Source of the DNA: Mesorhizobium neociceri
GTDB taxonomy: Bacteria > Pseudomonadota > Alphaproteobacteria > Rhizobiales > Rhizobiaceae
Length of the DNA stretch: 64,000 nt
Reading direction: 5' to 3'
Assembly: GCF_013520985.1 (NCBI RefSeq)
Contig: NZ_JACDTY010000006.1
Span: 248,001-312,000 of the forward strand
In this document: one piece after another, positions 36,245 through 45,918 of the stretch
How the letters are laid out: each line of letters begins with the position of its first letter
Numbering within the stretch: position 1 is the first letter of the stretch
Program-made: the position numbers and the translations under genes
Notes under the pieces: generated by a model
What the model saw: only the letters and a program-made list of their open reading frames with translations
Told to the model about the DNA's origin: nothing
Databases searched by the model: none

Positions 36245-37360
36245 ATGGAACCAATCTGGGCCGTCGGCCTGATGACCGGCACCGTGCTTGACGGCAATAT
36301 CGACGTCGCGCTGATCAAGACCGATGGCGAACGCATCGCCGATTTCGGCACCTATACGCTGGCGCCCTACCCCGCAGCGATTCGCGCCCTGCTGGAAGAG
36401 ACGCTTCGCCAGGCCAGGGCGTGGAATTTCGACGGGCCGGAGCCGGCGATCTTTGCCGAGGCCGAGGAGGCGCTGACGCGGGCGCAGTCGGCGGCGGTGA
36501 AGGACCTCGTCGAGAGTTACGGCCTGACGATGGCCGATATCGGCGTCGTCGGCTTCCACGGCCAGACCGTGCTGCATCGCGCTCCGCAACCCGGACGTCT
36601 CGGCAATACGCGCCAACTGGGCGATGGCGAGCTGATGCATTCGATCCTCGGCGCCAAGGTGGCCTATGACTTCCGTTCGGCCGATGTGCGCGCCGGCGGC
36701 CAGGGCGCGCCGTTGGCGGCTGCGTATCACGCAGCGCTGCTGAGGGAAGCCGACGCCAGCGGCGACACGGCGGTGCTCAATCTCGGCGGCGTCGGCAACA
36801 TCACGTGGTGGGACGGCAAGGACAACATCGTCGCTTTCGACACCGGCCCGGCCAACGCGCCGCTCAACGATTTCATCAAGGCCAACGGCCTCGGCGAGAT
36901 GGACCGCGACGGCGCACTGGGTGCGGCCGGCACGGTCGACGAAGCGCGCCTGGCCAAGCTGCTGCAGCATCCATACCTGACCAAGCCCTACCCGAAATCG
37001 CTCGACCGCTTCGACTTCACCGCTGATATGGCCGATGGGCTCGGCGTCGAGGACGGTGCGGCGACGCTGACGGCCTTCACCGTCTCGACTGTCGGCAAGG
37101 CGCTCGACCTGCTGCCGCGCCGGCCGAAGCGGCTGGCAGTCAGCGGCGGCGGCCGCCACAACCCGACAATGATGGCGATGCTCAGCAGCCGCGCCGGCGT
37201 TGAGGTGGTGCAGGCCGAAACATTGGGTTGGAAAGGCGACGCGGTGGAAGCCGAGTGTTTTGCCTTCCTGGCGGTACGCGTGCTGCGCGGCCTGCCGATC
37301 AGTTTTCCCAGCACCACCGGCGCGCCGCAGCCGATGCAAGGCGGAAGGCTGGCGGGTTAG
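36245..37360 (+). CDS. anmK: Anhydro-N-acetylmuramic acid kinase
   Basis: This 371-residue kinase phosphorylates and hydrolyses 1,6-anhydro-MurNAc from peptidoglycan turnover to MurNAc 6-phosphate. The family motifs are [16 protein letters not shown] at the N terminus, [12 protein letters not shown] near residue 105, [13 protein letters not shown] near 195 and [11 protein letters not shown] near 300. The ATG at 36245 gives the normal N terminus; the ribosome site is weak. Its stop overlaps that of the convergent GNAT gene (TTAG). Confidence 0.93.
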   Translation: MEPIWAVGLMTGTVLDGNIDVALIKTDGERIADFGTYTLAPYPAAIRALLEETLRQARAWNFDGPEPAIFAEAEEALTRAQSAAVKDLVESYGLTMADIGVVGFHGQTVLHRAPQPGRLGNTRQLGDGELMHSILGAKVAYDFRSADVRAGGQGAPLAAAYHAALLREADASGDTAVLNLGGVGNITWWDGKDNIVAFDTGPANAPLNDFIKANGLGEMDRDGALGAAGTVDEARLAKLLQHPYLTKPYPKSLDRFDFTADMADGLGVEDGAATLTAFTVSTVGKALDLLPRRPKRLAVSGGGRHNPTMMAMLSSRAGVEVVQAETLGWKGDAVEAECFAFLAVRVLRGLPISFPSTTGAPQPMQGGRLAG

Positions 37361-37782
37361 GCCACCAGTTTCTTCTGCAGAAAGATTCGGCTACGGCCGA
37401 CGGGAAAGTCCGGCAGTTCACCGAAGCGCCGGTAGCCCTGCCGCTCATAGACTTTGGCTGCCGTCGGATTGAAGGTGTCGATCCAGGCGTTCCGGCAGCC
37501 GCGCTTGACTGCCTCCCGTTCGGCGGCGTCCAGCATGTCGCCAGCTGTATGTTGGCCGCGCAGGCGTTCGTCGACCCAGAGCCACTGCACATATAGCCAA
37601 TCCCAGGCGGTGTAGCCCGAAATGCCGGCGACGACAGCGCCCTCCTCGTCGCGCACGAAGACGGCGAGTGCTTTGCGGCCGGAAGGGCCGACATCGCCGT
37701 CATTGAACGCCGTCAGCCGCTCGGCCAGAAAGGCGAGGTCCTCCGGTGAGGGATCGGCGGTCGTCTCAAGCGTCGTCTTCAT
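37357..37782 (-). CDS. GNAT-family N-acetyltransferase
   Basis: This 141-residue protein has the GNAT fold with [20 protein letters not shown], an acetyl-CoA-binding turn in [12 protein letters not shown] and the C-terminal [13 protein letters not shown]. It should transfer an acetyl group to an unknown amine. It ends convergently against anmK with a 4-bp overlap of stop codons and begins 72 nt from the MFS gene end on the same strand. Confidence 0.82.
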   Translation of the reverse strand: MKTTLETTADPSPEDLAFLAERLTAFNDGDVGPSGRKALAVFVRDEEGAVVAGISGYTAWDWLYVQWLWVDERLRGQHTAGDMLDAAEREAVKRGCRNAWIDTFNPTAAKVYERQGYRRFGELPDFPVGRSRIFLQKKLVA

Positions 37783-37854
37783 CCGGGCGGGCTCGCATGG
37801 CGAGCCAAGCTCTAGCGAAGGACGGGATCAGAACGCAAGCTTTGCCGCATCAGC

Positions 37855-39033
37855 CTACGATTTGACGGGCGAGCGCCAGCTCCCCGCCGCCGTCGCGACC
37901 AGCATCAGCACGGCGGCGACCAGCGCGCAGGCGGCAAAGCCGAATGTCGAATAAAGCGGCCCGAAGCTGGTGGTACCGATAAACACCGCGAGGTAGGTCA
38001 CCGAGCTGTTCAGGCCCATGATGGTGCCGCGGCGCGACGGATCGAGCGCGGTGAGGCGCATCACCAGCACGTTCAGACCAAAGTGATTGGCAAGGCCCCA
38101 TATGGCGATCATGGCCAGGATCAGGGCGAAATTGCTGCTTGCAAGCGCGATCGCGACATAGACGGCGGCGACCAGCAGGTAGGCGAAGGGCATGACGCGC
38201 CGCGCGCCGATGCGGTCGATGATGCCATCGAGAAAGGCCGCCGTGCCAAAGCCGGCGCCATAGGCGAGTGCGGCGAGCGCATTGGCGCTGACGGGCTCAC
38301 CGAGATCCTGGTGCAGATGGTCGCCGAGATAGCCGTAGACGCCGTAGAAAGCGGTCATGAAGGCGGTGCAGGCGATGAGCAGCGGCACGATGCCGGGAAT
38401 GGCCAGCGCACCGAACGGCGTCGGCGCCGGGCCGCTTTTCCTGACGTCACTGAGCGAGGTCATCGACAAGGCGGCGAGCGCAATGGCTGAAAGCACCGCG
38501 ACGGCAGCGAAGACGGCGCGCCAATGCACGAGGTCGGCAAGCACGGCCGACAGTGACACGCCGGCCACCATGGAGACCGTCCAGCCGGTCAGGACGACGC
38601 CGATCGTGCCGCTTTCGCGGCCGGGCGGCGCAATGGCCGCCGCACTGGCATAGATTGCCGGCATGGCGACGCCGGCAGCAATGCCGGCGACGGCCTGGGC
38701 CGCGACCAGCGCGATCACCGTCGGCGCCAGCGCGCTGGCAAGAAGCCCGACAGCCAGCAACAGCAACGCGCCTTGCAGCATGCGGCGGGCGCCGATGCCG
38801 TCGATATAGCGAGCAAGGAACAGGGCGCTGGCCGAAGTGCCGAGGCCGAAGGCAGCCGACGCGGCCATGACTGCGGGCACGCTGGTGCCGAAGGATGCCG
38901 CCACCGCCGGGGCGATCGGACCCAGAACCAGCGAATTCGAGCCGATGACGGCGATACAGCCGGTCAGGAGATAGGCCAGCGCCGGGATCGGGGCTGTTGC
39001 TGGGAGCGTTGCGGCTTGATGTGTGTTCGTCAT
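37855..39033 (-). CDS. MFS transporter (drug/metabolite exporter type)
   Basis: This 392-residue protein has twelve hydrophobic helices and the short MFS loops typical of the arabinose-efflux/drug-proton antiporter group, including SALFLARYIDGIGARRM after helix 2 and a related IDRIGARRVM loop after helix 8. The ATG at 39033 is 48 nt from the divergent Lrp-type gene, which probably controls it. An amino acid or amino-acid-like export role is inferred from that pairing. Confidence 0.85.
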   Translation of the reverse strand: MTNTHQAATLPATAPIPALAYLLTGCIAVIGSNSLVLGPIAPAVAASFGTSVPAVMAASAAFGLGTSASALFLARYIDGIGARRMLQGALLLLAVGLLASALAPTVIALVAAQAVAGIAAGVAMPAIYASAAAIAPPGRESGTIGVVLTGWTVSMVAGVSLSAVLADLVHWRAVFAAVAVLSAIALAALSMTSLSDVRKSGPAPTPFGALAIPGIVPLLIACTAFMTAFYGVYGYLGDHLHQDLGEPVSANALAALAYGAGFGTAAFLDGIIDRIGARRVMPFAYLLVAAVYVAIALASSNFALILAMIAIWGLANHFGLNVLVMRLTALDPSRRGTIMGLNSSVTYLAVFIGTTSFGPLYSTFGFAACALVAAVLMLVATAAGSWRSPVKS

Positions 39034-39048
39034 ATCGGCATAGTGGCC

Positions 39049-39059
39049 GAATTAAATTC
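39049..39059. promoter_or_regulatory. Possible Lrp-type site between the MFS and Lrp genes
   Basis: GAATT-A-AATTC is a perfect 5-bp dyad around one base in the 48-nt space between the divergent starts, AT-rich against a GC-rich background. Lrp/AsnC proteins favour such sites. Confidence 0.4.
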
Positions 39060-39081
39060 TGCGACAACAAGGAATTTCGTT

Positions 39082-39621
39082 ATGGATGAAGAAACAGATG
39101 GTGTTCTGCAGAACAAGGTAGCTGCCCGCGAGCTCGACGCGATCGACCGAAAAATATTAGGCGTGCTGGTCGAGGATGCAACGATCAGCTACGCCGAACT
39201 TGGCGAACGCGTCTGCCTGTCGCCGCCGGCGGCGCATGAGCGGGTGAAGCGCCTCCGGCGCAGCGGCGCCATCCGCGGCACAGCGGTGATCATCGACCCC
39301 AAGGCGGTGAAGAAGCCGCTGCTCACCTTCGTGCATATCGACACCAAGGGCTGGGGCAAGACGCCGGAGCTGATGGCCGTTTCCCAATATCCTGAGGTCG
39401 AGGAGATCCATTCGGTGGCCGGCGACACCTGCATGCTGCTCAAGGTTCGCACCGAGGACACCAGGGCGCTCGAAGGCCTGCTGGCGAGGCTCTACGAAAC
39501 GCCCGGCGTCACCTCGACGCGAAGCTATGTGGTGCTGTCGACCTATCTCGAGCGGCCGGTGCAACCGGGCGTCACGACGGAATGGCCGACGCCCCGGCAC
39601 ATGGCCACGCCGCTGTACTGA
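39082..39621 (+). CDS. Lrp/AsnC-family transcriptional regulator
   Basis: This 179-residue protein has an N-terminal winged helix-turn-helix (DAIDRKILGVLVEDATISYA, then GERVCLSPPAAHERVKRLRR) and a C-terminal RAM effector-binding domain with EEIHSVAGDTCMLLKVRTED. The ATG at 39082 follows AAGGAA. It is divergent from the MFS exporter and likely senses an amino acid exported by it. The C terminus is about 20 residues longer than in Lrp. Confidence 0.9.
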   Translation: MDEETDGVLQNKVAARELDAIDRKILGVLVEDATISYAELGERVCLSPPAAHERVKRLRRSGAIRGTAVIIDPKAVKKPLLTFVHIDTKGWGKTPELMAVSQYPEVEEIHSVAGDTCMLLKVRTEDTRALEGLLARLYETPGVTSTRSYVVLSTYLERPVQPGVTTEWPTPRHMATPLY

Positions 39622-39719
39622 TCTGCGCGATCTTCGTCTTGCCGGAACCACAACAATCCTTCACAAACGGCACCCTATACTGATGCCAGGCATTGATTTG
39701 GGGTGACGAGAGGCGCGGC

Positions 39720-41132
39720 TTGGAATTCGACCTGAAAACCATCGAGGCGCTGGCCCCCGATCAGGCGTCGCTGAGCGCCGCCTCGAAGCTGACCAGGCGC
39801 TCGAACTGGCCGCGGCTGGAAAAGAACGAGCAGCAGGCGCTGATCTGGGGGGAATGCCAGGGCTCCGGCTCCAACCCCTATCGCACCGTGGTCGACACTG
39901 GCGACCATGGCTACAAATGCACCTGCCCGTCGCGAAAGTTCCCGTGCAAGCACACGCTGGCACTGATGTGGATTGCCGCGACCGCGCCGGCCAGCTTCAC
40001 ATCAGCCGAATCAACACCGGAATGGGTGAATGACTGGCTTGGCCGGCGCAGGAAGACGACGCCCCAGCCGGCTGGTGCAAAGCCGGGCGCCGCAGCCAGC
40101 ACGTCCGGCAAGAGCATCGGCGAGGCCTCGCAAGCGGATGAAGCCATCGCCGTCGATGACGCCGCCGCGACGGAGCGCCGTGAGGCGGCACAACGCAAGC
40201 GGGCGGAAGACACGCGTTCGGCGGTGGCGGGGGCGCTCGACGAACTCGACCAATGGATCGCCGACCAGCTGCGGCTCGGACTCTCCGCATTTGCCGATGC
40301 CAGCAGCGAGCGCTGCCGGCGGATTGCCGCGCGGCTGGTCGACATGAAGGCAACGGCACTTGCCGGGCGCATCGACGAGATTCCGGCGCGGTTGATGGCG
40401 CTGCGCAGCGAGGAGCGACCGGATGCGGCGATCCGTGAGCTTGGCAAGCTGGTGCTGCTGGCCAAGGCCTGGCGCTCAGCGCCGGACGATCCCGAACTGA
40501 TAAGGCTGGTTTCGGCGTCCGAGACCCGCGACCAGGTGCTGGCCAATCCCGATTCAAAACATGTCGACAGCCATTGGGAAGTCATCGGCGAGAAGATCGA
40601 GACCCGCCGCGACGGTCTCGTCAGCCATTCGACATGGCTGCTTGATCTGAAAAGTCCAACGCCGCAGTTTGCGTTGCTGCTCGATTTCTTCCCGGCCTCG
40701 GCCGGCCGCCGCTCGGCTGCGTTCACGCCCGGCGACCGGTTCGATGCCCGCCTGGTGTTTTATCCGTCGCGCCAGCCGCTGCGGGCGCTGGTGGCGGAGC
40801 GCAAGGGCGACGTAGCGTCCGGCGCCTGGCCCGATTTCGGGCTCGGCACTGTCAAGGATCCGCTGGCCGCGCACGCAGCGCATCAGGACACAGCACCCTG
40901 GTCCACCGACTGCCCGCTGATGCTGCCGGCCGGCGCGATCCTGCTCGACGAGCGTGGCGCTGCCTGGTGGCAAGCGGCGCAAGACCCGCAAGGGATCGCC
41001 CTGCCCGTCGCCGGCACTGTCGATCAGACCGTGCTTGGCCTCGATCTCGCGGCCACCGCAGCCCTTTGGAATGGCGCGCGGCTCGATCTATTGGCTGCGC
41101 AAAGCGGCTTCGGGAGGCTCGATCTGTCATGA
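39720..41132 (+). CDS. SWIM zinc-finger protein of a MoxR/VWA system
   Basis: This 470-residue protein carries one SWIM zinc finger near its N terminus: Cys67-x-Cys69, six residues, Cys76-x-His78 in YKCTCPSRKFPCKH. SWIM fingers bind DNA or proteins. The rest is alpha-helical with an Ala/Arg-rich linker (about residues 105-175) and no other recognised domain. The start is uncertain: the TTG at 39720 has GAGAGG six nt upstream, and another in-frame TTG lies at 39693. It is the first gene of a five-gene operon and overlaps the next gene by ATGA. It corresponds to the YehQ-like member of such systems. Confidence 0.8.
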   Translation: MEFDLKTIEALAPDQASLSAASKLTRRSNWPRLEKNEQQALIWGECQGSGSNPYRTVVDTGDHGYKCTCPSRKFPCKHTLALMWIAATAPASFTSAESTPEWVNDWLGRRRKTTPQPAGAKPGAAASTSGKSIGEASQADEAIAVDDAAATERREAAQRKRAEDTRSAVAGALDELDQWIADQLRLGLSAFADASSERCRRIAARLVDMKATALAGRIDEIPARLMALRSEERPDAAIRELGKLVLLAKAWRSAPDDPELIRLVSASETRDQVLANPDSKHVDSHWEVIGEKIETRRDGLVSHSTWLLDLKSPTPQFALLLDFFPASAGRRSAAFTPGDRFDARLVFYPSRQPLRALVAERKGDVASGAWPDFGLGTVKDPLAAHAAHQDTAPWSTDCPLMLPAGAILLDERGAAWWQAAQDPQGIALPVAGTVDQTVLGLDLAATAALWNGARLDLLAAQSGFGRLDLS

Positions 41133-42568
41133 ACGAGCTCGAACTGACCGGCCTGGCGACGATGCGCGACTGCTGGATCACCGGCGGAACCACGTTCGAT
41201 CTGGCCCCGGCCGCATGGAAGGAAATCGCCGCCGGTGCAAACCTGGACGAGCGGGAGCGGCTGTTGCTGGCCATCGCCGCGCAGGCTCTCGATGTCGGCT
41301 TGCGGCCCGCGGCGCCGAAGACGCTGAAGCGGCGTCCGCCGCTGCCAAGGCTTGGCCTGCCGCTGCTGCCGGAGCGGTTGCGGCCGCTGTTGCGGGCTGC
41401 CCTGAAGAACGCCGCCGATGCGCGGCGCAAATCGCGTGTCGCGACGCTTGTCGCCAGTCGTGGCTATGTGCTGCATCCCCTGGACTGGATGCCATCGGCA
41501 TCGGATCAGAACAGCCCTGACGTCTACGCCCCATGGATCGACTGGCAGGCCAGCGTGGAGGGGCTGAGGATTGCGCCGCAGGAGCAACTGACGTTGCAGA
41601 ACTGGGACGATTTCTACCCCGCCGCGCGCCGCAGCGCACTGGCCGAGATGCGGCGCCGCGATCCGGCCACCGCCCGCAGCCTGATCGAAGCCAAGGCGCC
41701 GGGCGAACCGGCGGAAGTCAGGCTGGCGCTGATCGAACTGATGCATTTCGGCCTAACGCCGGAGGACGCGCCGTTCCTGAAAAGCCTCGCCACCGACCGC
41801 TCCGGCAAGGTGCAGGAGCTGGCGGGGCGGTTGCTGGCAAGGCTGGGCGAGCACGGCCGGCCGGGCGATGGCGGAGCCGACGACCCCGTTGCCGAACTCG
41901 CCGCCTTCATTGCAGAAGGCAAATCCGGCTTCATCCGCCGCCGCACCACCTACACGCCGGCAAAGCTGAAGTCGCCTGCGCAAGAAAGTCGTCGCGTCGA
42001 CCTGTTTGCAAGCTGTTACCTTGTCGATCTTGCCGCGCGTTTCGGCAAGACAGAGTCCGATTTCATCGGGGCATGGCAGTTCGGCGTCGACGACAGAGCT
42101 GATCTGTCTCTCGTTCGGATGGTCGCGGTATCCGGCAGCGATGCCACGGTGGCACTGTTGGCAGATACGCTGGCCGCCGAGGGCGGCAAGCCGGCGCTTT
42201 TTGTCTTCCACCTGATGTTGCGTTTGGACAGCGGTAGGAAGCGTACCCTGATCAGGCAGATCCTGAAGGACGCGCAAAATCTTGAAGCGCTCAACCTGGT
42301 CGAAGGCGCCGAAGCAAGCTGGCTTGAATGGGGCGATCTGACAAATGGCAAGGCGCTGTCGGCACTGCGTTCCAAGGTTGCGGGAAACGACGAGCCCGCG
42401 AAGCGAAGCGCAGACCACGCCTTGGAAACGATAGGCTTTCTTGCCACTGCGGCAACAGCGGAACGACTGATTGGCGACATCGTTGCGGCCGGCATGCCGC
42501 CGGCGGCGGCTTCGCTCGCTTTTCTGCGCCTCAACGCGGCCCTGACCGGGTCTGGACCCAACACATGA
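41129..42568 (+). CDS. DUF5691-like helical-repeat protein of the MoxR/VWA system
   Basis: This 479-residue protein resembles the DUF5691 family that travels with SWIM and MoxR genes. Helix pairs such as EVRLALIELMHFGL and KVQELAGRLLARLG look like HEAT-type repeats, so it is probably an alpha-solenoid scaffold. No signal peptide, membrane segment or catalytic motif is seen. Its ATG overlaps the SWIM gene's stop by four bases, and the MoxR gene follows after 19 nt. No biochemical function is known. Confidence 0.72.
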   Translation: MNELELTGLATMRDCWITGGTTFDLAPAAWKEIAAGANLDERERLLLAIAAQALDVGLRPAAPKTLKRRPPLPRLGLPLLPERLRPLLRAALKNAADARRKSRVATLVASRGYVLHPLDWMPSASDQNSPDVYAPWIDWQASVEGLRIAPQEQLTLQNWDDFYPAARRSALAEMRRRDPATARSLIEAKAPGEPAEVRLALIELMHFGLTPEDAPFLKSLATDRSGKVQELAGRLLARLGEHGRPGDGGADDPVAELAAFIAEGKSGFIRRRTTYTPAKLKSPAQESRRVDLFASCYLVDLAARFGKTESDFIGAWQFGVDDRADLSLVRMVAVSGSDATVALLADTLAAEGGKPALFVFHLMLRLDSGRKRTLIRQILKDAQNLEALNLVEGAEASWLEWGDLTNGKALSALRSKVAGNDEPAKRSADHALETIGFLATAATAERLIGDIVAAGMPPAAASLAFLRLNAALTGSGPNT

Positions 42569-42587
42569 GCAATCGGAGAACAGCACC

Positions 42588-43667
42588 ATGAACGCAGCCA
42601 TCCGTCTCCCGGTCGAGCAGGCCTACGCGTCCGAATTGCAAGCGCTGGCGCGCAATGACGACCGGCAGAAGCCCGCCGGCTGGAGCCTGTCGCCAAAGGC
42701 CGTGCTGACCTATCTGCTCGGCGGCAAGGCAAGCGACGGCACGGTGATCTCGCCGAAATATGTCGGCCGCCGCCGGCTGATGGAAACGGCGGTGGCCACG
42801 CTCGCCACCGATCGCGCGCTGCTTTTGCTCGGCGTTCCCGGCACTGCCAAGTCGTGGGTGTCTGAACATCTGGCCGCCGCCATCATGGGCAATTCCACGC
42901 TGATCGTGCAATGCACGGCCGGCACCGACGAGAACCAGATCCGCTATGGCTGGAACTATGCGCAGCTTTTGGCCAAGGGTCCGAGCCAGGAAGCGCTGGT
43001 GCCGACGCCGCTCTACCGCGCCATGGAGAACGGCAAGCTCTGCCGGCTCGAAGAGCTGACGCGCATGGGGTCGGACGTGCAGGACACGCTGATCACCGTG
43101 CTGTCGGAAAAGATGATGCCGATCCCGGAGCTCAACACCTCGCTCTACGCCCAACGCGGCTTCAACATCATCGCTACGGCAAACAATCGCGACAAGGGCG
43201 TCAACGAACTGTCCTCGGCGCTCAAGCGCCGCTTCAACGTGGTGGTGCTGCCGCTACCCGAAGACATGGCCGAAGAGGTGGCGATCGTTTCCAAACGGGT
43301 CGACGAGATGGCCGGCGGGCTCGACCTGCCGGTGCCGAAAAATGTCGGCGAGGAAATCGCCCGTGTGCTGACCATTTTTCGCGAGTTGCGCTCGGGTGCG
43401 ACCGCCGACGGCAAGGTGACGCTGAAGACGCCTTCAGGCTCGCTGTCGACCGCCGAGGCGATCGCCACCATGGTTGGCGGCCTCAGCCAGGCGGCGTGGT
43501 TCGACAGCGGCAAGCTCGGCGCCGAAGGTCTTGCCGCCAGCCTTGTCGGCGCCATCATCAAGGACCCGGTTCAGGACAAGGTGGTGCTGGAGGAGTATCT
43601 CGAAACAGTGCTCAAGAAGCGGCCCGATTACGCCGGCTATTACGCGGCGCTGAACGCAGCGATTTGA
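42588..43667 (+). CDS. MoxR-family AAA+ ATPase
   Basis: This 359-residue protein is an AAA+ ATPase with Walker A GVPGTAKS at residues 82-89, a Walker B-like LCRLEELTRM, sensor 1 in ATANNRDKG and arginine-finger residues in KRRFNVV. It matches the MoxR group, and more closely the YehL-like branch that works with a VWA protein. MoxR ATPases act as chaperones that remodel or activate partner complexes, often by inserting metals or switching VWA proteins. GGAGAA precedes the ATG at 42588. Central gene of the operon. Confidence 0.9.
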   Translation: MNAAIRLPVEQAYASELQALARNDDRQKPAGWSLSPKAVLTYLLGGKASDGTVISPKYVGRRRLMETAVATLATDRALLLLGVPGTAKSWVSEHLAAAIMGNSTLIVQCTAGTDENQIRYGWNYAQLLAKGPSQEALVPTPLYRAMENGKLCRLEELTRMGSDVQDTLITVLSEKMMPIPELNTSLYAQRGFNIIATANNRDKGVNELSSALKRRFNVVVLPLPEDMAEEVAIVSKRVDEMAGGLDLPVPKNVGEEIARVLTIFRELRSGATADGKVTLKTPSGSLSTAEAIATMVGGLSQAAWFDSGKLGAEGLAASLVGAIIKDPVQDKVVLEEYLETVLKKRPDYAGYYAALNAAI

Positions 43668-43671
43668 GGTC

Positions 43672-45918
43672 ATGAGCGACGTCGCCTATTTCGGCATCCG
43701 CCATCACGGGCCGGGTTCCGCCGACAGCTTGGTGCAGGCGCTGCGGGACTTGCAGCCGGTCGCCGTGCTGATCGAAGGGCCGAGCGACGCGTCGGCGCTG
43801 CTGCCGCTGCTGGCGCGTGCGGAAATGCAGCCGCCGGTGGCGCTGCTTTGCTATCCAGAGGACGATCCGGCCGCGACCAGCTTCTGGCCATTCGCTGAGT
43901 TCTCGCCCGAATACCAGGCGGCGGTGTGGGCGGTGGAGAACAAGGCGGCGCTTAGGTTCATCGACCTGCCGTCGTCGGCGCGGTTCGCGCCAGCGACGGA
44001 TAGCGCCGACAAGACCGATGAGGCCGAGGCCGAGCCCAAGGATGAAGCCGACGAGGATGGCGAGATCGCATCGCATCGCGACCCGATCGGCACGCTGGCT
44101 GAGGCCGCCGGCTACGAGGACGGTGAAAGCTGGTGGGCCGACATTATCGAGCAGAACCCGCAGCCGGGCCCGATCTTCGCGGCCATCGCCGATGCGATGA
44201 CGACGCTGCGCGACGGCGAAGGCGCGATCGCGCCGTTCGAGGCCAAACGTGAAGCGCATATGCGGTTGGAAATCGCTGCCGCGCGCAAGGAATTCGACGG
44301 GCCGATCGCCGTCGTCTGCGGCGCATGGCACGTGCCGGCTTTGCAGGCCGCGCACACGCAGAAGAACGACCAGGCGCTGATCAAGGGAATTGCCCGGCGC
44401 AAAAGCACGATGACATGGGCGCCATGGACGGGACCGCGCCTGGCGCTGGGCTATGGCTATGGCGCCGGCGTCGTCGCGCCCGGCTGGTGCAAGCATCTGT
44501 GGCGCACGCGCGGGCGGCGCGACGCGGCGACGCTATGGTTGGCGATGATCGCGGCGGTGTTGCGGACGAAGGGCCATCTGGTCTCGACGGCGTCGCTGAT
44601 CGAAGCCGAGCGGCTTGCGCGCACACTGGCTGCTATTCGCGAGCGACCGAAACCCGGCTTCGAGGAATTGCGCGACGCCGCGATCGCGGCACTGTTCAAC
44701 GGAGAAGCGGTGCTGTGGACCCTCGTTGAAGCCGAGCTGCTTTTGGGCGCCGATGTCGGCGAAATTCCGCCCGACACGCCGCTGGCGCCGCTGATCGAGG
44801 ATCTGCAGCGCAACCAGAAGGCGGCGCGGCTGAAGCCGGAGGCGCTGGAGCGCGAACTGTCGGTCGATTTGCGCAGCGAAAGCGGGCTGTTTCGATCGAC
44901 ATTGCTGCACCGGCTGAACGTGCTCGGCGTGCAATGGGGCCGGCTGGCCGATGCCGGCCGCAGCCGCGGCACCTTTCGCGAAAAATGGACGCTGGCCTGG
45001 GAGCCGGAATATGCCGTGCGCCTGGTCGAGAACCTGATCTATGGCCCGACCATCGAAAAGGCCGCCAATGGCCGCCTGATCCAAATGCTCGGCGCCGCGG
45101 CCAGCCTCGACACGCTGGCAGCACTAGTCCAGAGCGCCATCACGGCGGACCTGTCGGAGGCCTCGAGCGCCGGCCTTGCGGCGCTGGAGGCGCGCGCGGC
45201 GCACAGCAGCGAGTGTCTGGAGATGCTCGCCTCGGTGCCGCCGCTTGCCGACATCATTCGTTACGGCGAGGCGCGCAAGACCGAAACCAACCGGCTGTCC
45301 GGTTTGTTGGAACGGCTGATCGTCGAAGGCGCGATCGCGCTGCCCTATGCGGTGCGCGACCTGGACGAGCAGGCTGCCACGACACTGGTCGGCGCGGTGC
45401 GCAAGGCCGACGCGGCGATCCGCCTGGTCGAGCCGGGCGAAGACGTTCTCGTCGCCTGGCGCAACGGGTTGACCGGCGTGCTGGAAGGCCAGTGCTCGAC
45501 AGCACTGCTCGCCGGCTGCGCCGCGCACCTCCTCTACGAGGCCGGCCAGCTGTCGGCCGAGGACGCCGCCGGACTGCTCGGGCGCAGGCTGTCGCCGGGG
45601 ACGCCGGTTGCACAGGCGGCGGGTTTCTTCGAAGGTTTCTTCAGCACCGCCGGCCAGCGGCTGATCTATGATGAAGGCCTGCGCGGTGCCGTCGATGCCT
45701 GGCTCAAATCGCTCGACGAGGACGCCTTCATCGCGCATCTGCCGCTGCTACGGCGTGTCTTCTCCAATCTGGACAGCATGGAGCGCCGGCGGCTGATCGA
45801 GGCAGTGCTCGGCCGCACCGCGCGGCTGCCTGCCGGGCTGACGCCGGCGCCGGATGGCGGCGAGGGTTGGCGCCGGCATCTGGAGAAGCTTGGGCCCTTG
45901 CTGGCGGGCGGAGTATGA
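43672..45918 (+). CDS. DUF5682-like protein of the MoxR/VWA system
   Basis: This 748-residue protein matches the DUF5682 family (E. coli YehM-like). The N terminus reads YFGIRHHGPGSADSLVQALR and then AVLIEGPSD; a second motif, VVCGAWHVPAL, has GAWH at residues 217-220. The pair recalls the G-x-x-H motifs of the TraB/Tiki/EreA superfamily, where histidines and a glutamate build a metal-dependent hydrolase site. An acidic stretch (about residues 110-145) lies between. The rest is helical. It starts 4 nt after the MoxR stop and overlaps the VWA start by ATGA. Enzyme activity is a hypothesis. Confidence 0.75.
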   Translation: MSDVAYFGIRHHGPGSADSLVQALRDLQPVAVLIEGPSDASALLPLLARAEMQPPVALLCYPEDDPAATSFWPFAEFSPEYQAAVWAVENKAALRFIDLPSSARFAPATDSADKTDEAEAEPKDEADEDGEIASHRDPIGTLAEAAGYEDGESWWADIIEQNPQPGPIFAAIADAMTTLRDGEGAIAPFEAKREAHMRLEIAAARKEFDGPIAVVCGAWHVPALQAAHTQKNDQALIKGIARRKSTMTWAPWTGPRLALGYGYGAGVVAPGWCKHLWRTRGRRDAATLWLAMIAAVLRTKGHLVSTASLIEAERLARTLAAIRERPKPGFEELRDAAIAALFNGEAVLWTLVEAELLLGADVGEIPPDTPLAPLIEDLQRNQKAARLKPEALERELSVDLRSESGLFRSTLLHRLNVLGVQWGRLADAGRSRGTFREKWTLAWEPEYAVRLVENLIYGPTIEKAANGRLIQMLGAAASLDTLAALVQSAITADLSEASSAGLAALEARAAHSSECLEMLASVPPLADIIRYGEARKTETNRLSGLLERLIVEGAIALPYAVRDLDEQAATTLVGAVRKADAAIRLVEPGEDVLVAWRNGLTGVLEGQCSTALLAGCAAHLLYEAGQLSAEDAAGLLGRRLSPGTPVAQAAGFFEGFFSTAGQRLIYDEGLRGAVDAWLKSLDEDAFIAHLPLLRRVFSNLDSMERRRLIEAVLGRTARLPAGLTPAPDGGEGWRRHLEKLGPLLAGGV

